Notes under the pieces: generated by a model | Told to the model about the DNA's origin: nothing | Databases searched by the model: none | What the model saw: only the letters and a program-made list of their open reading frames with translations | DNA from: Mesostigma viride | Taxonomy: Eukaryota; Streptophyta; Mesostigmatophyceae; Mesostigmatales; Mesostigmataceae | NCBI GenBank assembly: GCA_009746045.1 | Contig: RPFO01001756.1 | Span: forward strand, 1 to 25,522 | Direction of reading: 5' to 3' | Length of the DNA: 25,522 nt | In this document: positions 20,464-25,522 of the stretch, piece by piece | How the letters are laid out: each line of letters opens with the position of its first letter | Position numbering within the stretch: position 1 is the first letter of the stretch | Translations under genes and position numbers: made by a program

Positions 20464-20523
20464 TTCAAGCAAAAGGCCGTTGACGGTGACAAATTTATAT
20501 CAAACGGTGTCGGTGGTGTGCAG
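20464..20523 (+). promoter_or_regulatory. Conserved 60-bp leader, copy 1
   Basis: TTTTTCAAG is followed by a degraded palindrome (AAAAGGCCGTTGA, 20470), then CGGTGACAAAT, ATATCAAACGGTGTCGGTGG and TGCAG directly before the ATG. It is shared with 21669-21728 and 22589-22648. The constant 54-nt distance from palindrome start to ATG suggests a promoter or 5' leader. Confidence 0.6.
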
Positions 20524-20535
20524 ATGACGTTCTAC
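20524..20535 (+). other. Start-codon choice for the following gene
   Basis: The frame is open upstream to a GTG at 20440, but ATG 20524 is chosen. The text before it is the conserved non-coding leader, and in the paralogue the homologous ATG (21729) sits at the same place, both preceded by GCAG. Confidence 0.6.
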
Positions 20536-21168
20536 AGGACGAAGGGGGGCGAGTGGATCGATATCACCGAATGGCAACAAAAGCGTGACGACTTGGAAGA
20601 CAGGCTTCGGGGTGTGGTTAAGAGCGCGCTCAGGCTTTTGCCGGATATTAACCTGGATTTTAAGCCCAAGGGTGAAAGGTCATATTTGAGACCGGATGTC
20701 GCGAAGGCCGCGACTCTTGTTTTCAATATTGAGGGTCGGGGACTTCCAAAGCCGACCGTTGAGCCACTTGAGGAGGTGCTTGTGAGGTGTGGTGCTATAA
20801 GGCCCTATGATCCATCAATACCCAGCCCAATTCGTGTTCGGAGGATCGATGCGGATGGGAAGGAAACTTGGATACCGTTCATGCGGCACTATGATACCGG
20901 AGAAGGGTTTGAGGGTTTGGGGCAGGTGGGACGGTTCGAATGGGTCATCTTGAAGGACGGCAAGTACTTCAAGCATCACACTGACCTGATTCCAGACCGG
21001 CTGTTCATGTCTGCTGGAGATTGCATGTTCTGGTTGAGGGAATACGTGCATGAGTGGGGAAGTGCCGGTGTTGACGAGTTTGAGAAGGCGGTTCGTGAGG
21101 TGATGTTCGCGCTCGGGCAGGAGTACAAGTTCGAGTGCGTGACCGAGGCGAATCGATTCTGCGACTGA
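20524..21168 (+). CDS. Duplicated family protein of unknown function, copy 1
   Basis: A 214-residue protein; I do not recognise the family. Order of features: MTFYRTKGGEW, a helical part (LEDRLRGVVKSALRLLP), then ARPDVAKAA-like and FNIEGRGLPKPTVEP text, VLVRCGAIRPYDPSIPSP, WVILKDGKYFKHHTDL, GDCMFWLREYVHEWG, and a C-terminal helix DEFEKAVREVM ending RFCD. It appears soluble: no signal peptide or membrane span is seen. The gene at 21729 is a close paralogue lacking the 12 residues around DITEWQQKRDD. The stop is followed by a palindrome 24 nt later and by AATAAA at 21344 and 21355. The Cys-Asp C-terminus is shared with 21729, 22649 and two orphan tails. The gene is intact. Confidence 0.8.
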   Translation: MTFYRTKGGEWIDITEWQQKRDDLEDRLRGVVKSALRLLPDINLDFKPKGERSYLRPDVAKAATLVFNIEGRGLPKPTVEPLEEVLVRCGAIRPYDPSIPSPIRVRRIDADGKETWIPFMRHYDTGEGFEGLGQVGRFEWVILKDGKYFKHHTDLIPDRLFMSAGDCMFWLREYVHEWGSAGVDEFEKAVREVMFALGQEYKFECVTEANRFCD

Positions 21169-21416
21169 AGTGTTGGGTGTGATTTTCTTGCGCCAACGGC
21201 CGTTGGAACCTGCAAAATAGGGTTTGATTTTCTTTGCGCCAACGGCCGTTGGAACCTGCAAATTAGGGTTTGATTTTGCGCCAACGGCCATTGGCAGCTG
21301 GAAAGTTGGGTGTGATTCGCCACGTGGCAATATGGATGTAATCAATAAATGCATAATAAAAATTGTTTTCGTGCATTTTTCGTGCGCCAACGGCCGTTGG
21401 AGGCTGGAAAATGGTC
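21169..21416. repeat. Intergenic cassette type 2, copy 1
   Basis: Two perfect palindromes (21193, 21239) and a variant (CCAACGGCCATTGG, 21281) are followed by CGCCACGTGGC, ATCAATAAATGCATAATAAA and a third perfect palindrome (21387). It is nearly identical to 22347-22556, which has one fewer 47-bp palindrome step. Confidence 0.85.
21344..21360 (+). terminator. Double AATAAA signal
   Basis: Two AATAAA hexamers (21344, 21355) lie 27 nt before a perfect palindrome. The same arrangement recurs at 20382, 21565 and 22481. Confidence 0.45.
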
Positions 21417-21633
21417 TGCGTGAGGGGAATGGATTCTGCGACTGAAGAAATTTTGGGTGTGATTTTCTTGCGCCAACGGCCGTTGGAACTTGCAAATTGG
21501 CGTTTGATTTTCTTTGCACCCGGAAGTAGGGTGTGGTTTGCCACGTGGCACCATGGATGTAATTAATAAATGCATAATAAAACATTTTTCGTGCGCCAAC
21601 GGCCGTTGGAGACTGAAAACTAGTGTGTGCTTT
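21417..21633. repeat. Intergenic cassette type 1, copy 2 with orphan tail
   Basis: It starts with the last codons of the family (GGATTCTGCGACTGA, stop at about 21442) without any gene body in front, then palindromes at 21473 and 21596 and AATAAA at 21565 and 21576. It matches 20233-20452. Confidence 0.85.
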
Positions 21634-21668
21634 GTGCGCGTAATAAATCTTAAAATTCTTGTTGTTTT

Positions 21669-21728
21669 TTCAAGCCAACGGCCGTTGACGGTGAGAAATG
21701 TATATCAAACGGTGTCGGTGGGTTGCAG
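21669..21728 (+). promoter_or_regulatory. Conserved 60-bp leader, copy 2
   Basis: It has CCAACGGCCGTTGA at 21675, then CGGTGAGAAATG, ATATCAAACGGTGTCGG and TTGCAG before ATG 21729. Palindrome-to-ATG distance is 54 nt. Confidence 0.6.
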
Positions 21729-22346
21729 ATGACGTTCTACAGGACGGAGGGGGGCGAGTGGATCAACTTGGAAGACAGGCTTCTGGGAGTGGTTAAGAGC
21801 GCGCTCAGGCTTCTGCCGGACATTAAGCTGGATTTTAAGCCCAAGGAGGGTGAAAGGTCTCTTTTGAAACCGGATGTCGCGAAGGCCGCGGCTCTTGTTT
21901 TCAATATCGAGGGTCGGGGACTCCCAAACCCGACCGTAGAGCCATTTGAGGAGGTGCTTGTGAGGTGTGGTGCTATAAGGCCCTATGATCCATCAATACC
22001 CAGCCCAATTTGTTTTCAGTCGATCGATGCTGATGGTAATGAAAGTTGGATACAGATGACGCGGCCATATGATAGGGGAGAAGGGTTTAAGGGTTTAGGG
22101 GAGGTGGGACGGTTCGAATGGGTCATCTTGAAGGACGGCAAGTACTTCAAGCATCACACTGACCTGATCATCGACCGGCTGTTCGTGTCTGCTGGAGATT
22201 GCATGTTCTGGTTGAGGGAATACGTGCATGAGTGGGGACCCGACGGTGTTGACGAGTTTGAGAAAGCGGTTCGTGAGGTGATGTCCGCGCTGGGGCAGGA
22301 GTACAAGTTCGAGTGCGTGACTGACGCGAATCGATTATGCGACTGA
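21729..22346 (+). CDS. Duplicated family protein of unknown function, copy 2
   Basis: A 205-residue close paralogue of the gene at 20524. The two share MTFYRT, GVVKSALRLLPDI, FNIEGRGLP, VLVRCGAIRPYDPSIPSPI, WVILKDGKYFKHHTDLI and CMFWLREYVHEWG. Copy 2 lacks the short DITEWQQKRDD segment after GGEW, has an extra residue in KPKEGER, and differs most around SIDADGNESWIQMTRPYD. It ends RLCD. The start ATG sits right after the conserved leader and its TGCAG. The leader, the gene and the type-2 cassette repeat together, indicating tandem duplication of a unit of roughly 1 kb. Function unknown; it is intact, so both copies may be expressed. Confidence 0.8.
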   Translation: MTFYRTEGGEWINLEDRLLGVVKSALRLLPDIKLDFKPKEGERSLLKPDVAKAAALVFNIEGRGLPNPTVEPFEEVLVRCGAIRPYDPSIPSPICFQSIDADGNESWIQMTRPYDRGEGFKGLGEVGRFEWVILKDGKYFKHHTDLIIDRLFVSAGDCMFWLREYVHEWGPDGVDEFEKAVREVMSALGQEYKFECVTDANRLCD

Positions 22347-22556
22347 AGTGTTGGGTGTGATTTTCTTTGCGCCAACGGCCGTTGGAACCTGCAAATTAGG
22401 GTTTGATTTTCTTTGCGCCAACGGCCGTTGGCAGCTGGAAAGTTGGGTGTGATTCGCCACGTGGCACTATGGATGTAATCAATAAATGCATAATAAAAAT
22501 TTTTTTCGTGCATTTTTCGTGCGCCAACGGCCGTTGGAGGCTGGAAAATGGTGTGA
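22347..22556. repeat. Intergenic cassette type 2, copy 2
   Basis: Perfect palindromes at 22372, 22418 and 22524, with CGCCACGTGGC and AATAAA at 22481 and 22492 between the second and third. It is the partner of 21169-21416. Confidence 0.85.
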
Positions 22557-22588
22557 TTTTCGTGCGAGTAATAAATCATTCTTGTTGT

Positions 22589-22648
22589 TTCAAGCCAACG
22601 GCCGTTGACGGTGAGAAATGTGTATCAAACGGTGTTGGTGGTCGCAGA
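22589..22648 (+). promoter_or_regulatory. Conserved 60-bp leader, copy 3, before an unrelated coding region
   Basis: It has CCAACGGCCGTTGA at 22595, CGGTGAGAAATG, ATCAAACGGTGTTGGTGG and CGCAG before ATG 22649. The same 54-nt spacing is kept although the protein that follows differs from the two upstream. Confidence 0.6.
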
Positions 22649-23429
22649 TGGCGGTCAAATGCACGGTTGCGTGGTGCCAGGAAGCGAGAGCAGGAGGGGA
22701 TGACTTGTGCGTGCGTCATGTCAGCGTGCGAACGGGAATGGCAGGGAGGGTGAAGGATTTGTTTGCAAAAAAGGGGGGTGTATCGCCCGGGATTGCCAGC
22801 TTCCATTCGGGACGGATTGCATGCCTTTTTGTGATGGACACGCCAAGTTGTCAGGGGAGATGCAAGAGGTGATCAAAGGAGGCTTGTTGTTTGTGCATGG
22901 CGAGTCCAGTGCTGGTGAAGGACCTCTTGTCCTGAGTTTTGAGGTGGACAGTGCTGGAAGTCTGGAAAGAATGGCGGTCAGGTCGCGGGAATGGATGTTG
23001 AATCACCCTGACTTTGACTCGTATGCCTACTGCCAAGGTTTCGGGGACGCCGTTTTTACATGGATGCTGTGCTCGGAGGATGACGTGCATGCGATTGTTT
23101 CGCATGACGACTTGGATATCGCAGGCGCCATGGGCGCAGACCTGTTGTTGTATTTCATGATTGGATGGGGTTGCGGATTTTTGGAAGGTGATTGGTGGGT
23201 CCCGCACCTCGCAAGGCTTACTTTTGCGGTCGGCGAATTGCCTGTACCTGTTGAAGTCTCAAAAACTCGTGTGGAGATGGCTGCCGTTCTGGCATCGGGG
23301 GTTAAGCGCCAAGCCCGATTTGCCATGACCGTTGTTGCTGATGCTGAGGGGGAGGAAATTGAAAAGGTCGTGGAAAGGGTCGTCCTGGCCTCTGCTTTGG
23401 TGGAGAGAGCAAGGAATGCATGCGACTAG
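22649..23429 (+). CDS. Tandem zinc-knuckle protein, probable frameshift
   Basis: The first phase, from ATG 22649, reads MAVKCTVAWCQEARAGGDD then LCVRHV, a C-x4-C-x10-C-x2-H site, and later VKDLFAKKGG. At a run of six A and six G (22767-22778) homology moves to the neighbouring phase: CIARDCQLPFGTD then CMPFCDGH gives a second C-x4-C-x11-C-x2-H site, followed by an open frame to 23429. The rest has SREWMLNHPDFDSYAYCQGF, a hydrophobic GADLLLYFMIGWGCGF that could be a buried or membrane helix, PVPVEVSKTRVEM, and a charged C-terminal helix ending RNACD. Predicted length is about 260 residues. Read strictly, the first phase stops at 22872. I infer one gene with two zinc sites; the gene near 24839 has the same plan. 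Function unknown. Confidence 0.6.
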
Positions 23430-23442
23430 GTGTTTTTGGTCG

Positions 23443-23456
23443 CCAACGGCCGTTGG
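23443..23456. promoter_or_regulatory. Palindrome 13 nt after stop
   Basis: A perfect CCAACGGCCGTTGG followed by ACTTGCAAAA, directly after the stop of the zinc-knuckle gene. It is typical of the stop-proximal class. Confidence 0.7.
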
Positions 23457-23500
23457 ACTTGCAAAATGTCCTGTGAGCTGAGTCCGTTTCTTAACTTGCC

Positions 23501-23845
23501 ATGGACGTCGGTTGTGCAGGGGCAGGGTGTAGGATGGAGTGCGGAAAAGAAGGAAAGGAAGGGGGGGAGACTACAAAGGAAAACCTGATAGAGATTGTGG
23601 AGGCCGAACTGGAAGACCTGCCCGATCTGGTTCTCGAAGAGGACGGGCAATTGCACGCTGAACGTCTTGATGGCGTGGGCATGATGATGTCGGAGGTTGA
23701 TGGGTATGGTGGAATTGCTAAAGGTGTATTGCGTAAATTGAGGCGTGAGGAGGATGTGGGGACTCCGGCTCATGTTTTGGTCAGTTTTATGAACGACAAT
23801 TGGGGTCGAATGCAACCCACTAAAGATGGGGAGGATGTTGACTAG
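23501..23845 (+). CDS. Small acidic hypothetical protein
   Basis: A 114-residue frame from ATG 23501 (context GCCATGG). The N-terminus has Cys at GCAGAGCRMECG, then a Lys/Glu/Gly-rich linker, a strongly acidic helix (IEIVEAELEDLPDLVLEED) and a C-terminal part VLRKLRREEDVGTPAHVLVSF. No known domain is recognised and no membrane span is seen. AATAAA follows at 23878, and palindromes flank the gene at 23443 and 23938. Its size and intergenic flanks resemble a real gene, but there is no paralogue in the window to confirm it. Confidence 0.5.
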   Translation: MDVGCAGAGCRMECGKEGKEGGETTKENLIEIVEAELEDLPDLVLEEDGQLHAERLDGVGMMMSEVDGYGGIAKGVLRKLRREEDVGTPAHVLVSFMNDNWGRMQPTKDGEDVD

Positions 23846-23877
23846 AATGTGATTTTAGGATGAATGTAAATTTATTT

Positions 23878-23883
23878 AATAAA
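23878..23883 (+). terminator. AATAAA polyadenylation-type signal
   Basis: It lies 32 nt after the stop of the small acidic gene and 54 nt before the palindrome at 23938. Confidence 0.45.
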
Positions 23884-23937
23884 GAAGAATCATTTGGAAA
23901 AAATCGCCTGATGGTGTCAAGTTTTGTGCGTCTAAGG

Positions 23938-23986
23938 CCAACGGCCGTTGGGATGTGTGGAATTTAACAGGGCCAACGGCCGTTGA
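23938..23986. promoter_or_regulatory. Palindrome pair between two genes
   Basis: A perfect palindrome at 23938 is followed by a TTGA-type variant at 23973, which starts 67 nt before ATG 24040. The order (stop-proximal class first, start-proximal class second) matches that between the genes further upstream. Confidence 0.6.
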
Positions 23987-24039
23987 CCCTGCTGAATGCG
24001 TGCGTTTGCGGGTGGTGTAAAAAATATCGATGTGCACAG

Positions 24040-24612
24040 ATGGACCCCATTCGATGCGAACATCCGGATTGTCAATGGGAAGGAATGCCGACGGACAGCG
24101 AGTGGTTCTGTCCCAAGCATTCTGACGTATGGGGGGCGTTGTTTGCCGAAATCGAGAGCGGGCTGATGACGATTGACCGTCACATCGTGACGAAAAAGTG
24201 GAAGCCTTGGCCCAACAACATGGTTTTGGTCTTGTACTATGTTGACAAGAAGCCTCGATTCATGCTGCGTGATGCAGAGTGGGTGATAGAGGAGGTGGGA
24301 CAGATGCGACCTGGAGAGGGGATAGGCGGAGAGGACAAGCCGCCAAGGCATGTGTGGGCTTACATGGGAGACCATCCCGACTGTCCAACGGCCAAAGTGT
24401 GGCATGATATGGGAAGGGACCTGGCCACGGAGTCCGCGTATGAGTGCGCGCGACTCGTGACAGCGCTCTTGAAGGGGGAGGTGAAAGACCTGATGCGCAA
24501 GGGGGGGTTGGTAGAGCAGATTAGACAGCAGATTAGACGTGTGTGTGATTTTGATGAGGAGATTGATGAGAAGCCGGCAAAGAGGGGCAGGATGGACAGA
24601 ATTGCTCAGTAA
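24040..24612 (+). CDS. Zinc-knuckle protein with basic C-terminus
   Basis: A 190-residue intact frame from ATG 24040, which follows CACAG as in the neighbouring genes. It starts MDPIRCEHPDCQWEGMP then EWFCPKHSD, a C-x4-C-x12-C-x2-H site. The frame is open upstream to 23983 and includes more Cys (ACVCGWCKKYRC), but there is no ATG there. The middle reads DVWGALFAEIESGL, KWKPWPNNMVLVLYYVDKKPRFML, AEWVIEEVGQM and RHVWAYMGDHPDC; the C-terminal third is helical (ARLVTALLKGEVKDLM, QIRQQIRRVCDFDEE) and ends with a basic KPAKRGRMDR. This is the best preserved member of the zinc-knuckle family in the window, with a single zinc site. It is possibly nuclear given the basic end (inference). Function unknown. 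Confidence 0.7.
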   Translation: MDPIRCEHPDCQWEGMPTDSEWFCPKHSDVWGALFAEIESGLMTIDRHIVTKKWKPWPNNMVLVLYYVDKKPRFMLRDAEWVIEEVGQMRPGEGIGGEDKPPRHVWAYMGDHPDCPTAKVWHDMGRDLATESAYECARLVTALLKGEVKDLMRKGGLVEQIRQQIRRVCDFDEEIDEKPAKRGRMDRIAQ

Positions 24613-24838
24613 GAAAGAGAGGGAGAAAATATGATTTGATTAATCTGATGCGTGTAATTGAAACTAATTTATTTTGTCTCATAAAACTTCTTTGAACGGA
24701 CCTTCTTTGAACCAACAATTATTGCACAAAAAGACTAGATTGAGAATTGTGTGAGAAAGACGCCAGAGGGGGTTCTGACGGTGCTCATTGCCCCTGTTAT
24801 ACAATGGCTGCTGTATGGGACTCATGGCAATTGCGCAG
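24613..24838. other. AT-rich intergenic stretch without palindrome
   Basis: No palindrome is present here, unlike the other gene borders downstream of 20 kb. A short direct repeat CTTCTTTGAAC occurs twice near 24690-24715. An in-frame open stretch from 24751 leads nowhere convincing. Confidence 0.4.
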
Positions 24839-25522
24839 ATGGCAACGAAATGCAAAATCTGTACGGAGCCCGTAAGGGTCGAGGGACTGTGCGCGGAACA
24901 TTAAGTTCCTACAAGAGCACGACCTCGAGTACCAACATGCCAAGGATCCATACGGGGGGTGTGGATTTCTTAGATGTGATAGACCACTGGAGGGATTGGA
25001 TGTGTATTGCAAGACACATCTACCTTTTGCCGAGAAGTTGGAGGACGTGTGCGCTCGTGGGATCGCATACGTAGCAAGTTTGCAGATGTTGATGGGGAAG
25101 ACCGGAATGACACGCTCGGTCCTCCACTTCACGGCAACGCACACTGGGGAACGGAAAGTTGAGCTGGTGCGCCTCGACAGGCAGGACTCGAGATTTTGGC
25201 AGAGGGGGACAGCGCGTACGGGTTTGCTCATGGGCTTAACGTTACCATGGGGGATTCCTTGCAGGGTGTGGCGCGGAATGCGCGTACACCTTGATGACGA
25301 ATAGGATTTGTGGAAGCACAAAGACTGCACAAGGATATTTTGGAGGCTCTTCTTGCCGCAGAGCCGGTGGGACTGCCGAAGAGGCCTGAGGAGCGGGACC
25401 GTTTGATCAGGATGGTGGTGAAGGCGGATATAGATGCAGATGTGGAGGCCGCAAAGGCGAAGGCAGAGCAAGCGCGTCGTGCAAAGGAGGAATCGGATCA
25501 AGAACTGTTGGAGAAGATGCAG
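24839..25522 (+). CDS. Tandem zinc-knuckle protein, frame-disrupted, runs off window
   Basis: ATG 24839, preceded by GCGCAG, gives MATKCKICTEPVRVEG then LCAEH and an immediate TAA; this is a C-x2-C-x9-C-x2-H site. Skipping one T gives KFLQEHDLEYQHAKDPYGG, then CGFLRCDRPLEGLDVYCKTH, a second site C-x4-C-x10-C-x2-H, and the frame stays open to TAG at 25302. The end reads FTATHTGERKVELVRLDR and MRVHLDDE. A further frame change there would join it to an open, strongly charged helical segment (FVEAQRLHKDILEALL, then VEAAKAKAEQARRAKEE) that continues to the window edge and looks like a coiled coil. The two-site plan is that of the gene at 22649. Whether the breaks are real lesions or sequencing indels cannot be told here. 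Confidence 0.5.

Noticed and set aside
19830-20492. 220-codon minus-strand frame
   Set aside because: It is antisense to the MYND finger and cassette, includes the palindrome as coding text (PTTVGARK, PTAVGARK), and shows no domain.
20815-21585. 256-codon minus-strand frame
   Set aside because: It is antisense to the intact paralogue at 20524 and crosses intergenic palindromes; it is explained by lack of stops in the cassette repeats.
12187-23986. The palindrome as an intrinsic bacterial-type terminator
   Set aside because: It has no loop beyond four bases, no consistent T-run after it, and also occurs upstream of genes and in satellite DNA.

Overview
Most likely this is a fragment of a eukaryotic nuclear genome. 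A large DNA virus, or virus-derived DNA inside a eukaryote, cannot be excluded. Supporting signs: AATAAA polyadenylation-type signals follow several genes; there are no Shine-Dalgarno sequences and no bacterial operon structure; MYND-finger and F-box-like proteins are present; about 60% of the window is satellite or repeat DNA. I cannot name the species. Several genes change reading frame, often at or near homopolymer runs, so part of the gene damage may be long-read sequencing error.

Layout. (1) 1-11635: a huge minisatellite of about 29 bp per unit, interrupted eight times by a conserved ~190-bp insert. Inserts 2-3-4 and 6-7-8 sit in two related ~5.9-kb higher-order blocks. (2) 11636-12103: a pure C/T tract made mostly of CCTTCCCT units. 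(3) 12104-14120: four copies of a 14-bp palindrome, CCAACGGCCGTTGG, then a frame-disrupted MYND-finger locus (locus A). (4) 14233-15180: an intact F-box-like gene. (5) 15181-16144: gene-poor DNA with palindrome-bearing short tandem repeats and a 205-bp MITE-like element with 61-bp terminal inverted repeats. (6) 16145-19335: a second satellite, 16 copies at a 208-209-bp period, each carrying the palindrome or a one-base variant. (7) 19372-20262: a second MYND locus (locus B), paralogous to locus A. (8) 20464-25522: a family region. It has two close paralogues of unknown function, then at least three genes encoding C-x4-C-x10-12-C-x2-H zinc-knuckle proteins, separated by duplicated intergenic cassettes that carry the palindrome and AATAAA.

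The main unexplained signal is the palindrome. I count 29 perfect and 12 near-perfect copies between 12187 and 23986, none inside a coding region that I accept. Many lie within 30 nt after a stop codon. A distinct version ending TTGA lies 54 or 67 nt upstream of start codons. Each half contains AACGG, the core recognised by Myb-type DNA-binding domains, so a dyad protein-binding site is a reasonable hypothesis. The genes around it form a small shuffled family: the same leader precedes different coding regions, and the same Cys-Asp C-terminus plus 3' cassette recurs, sometimes with no gene attached. I see no tRNA, rRNA or CRISPR array.
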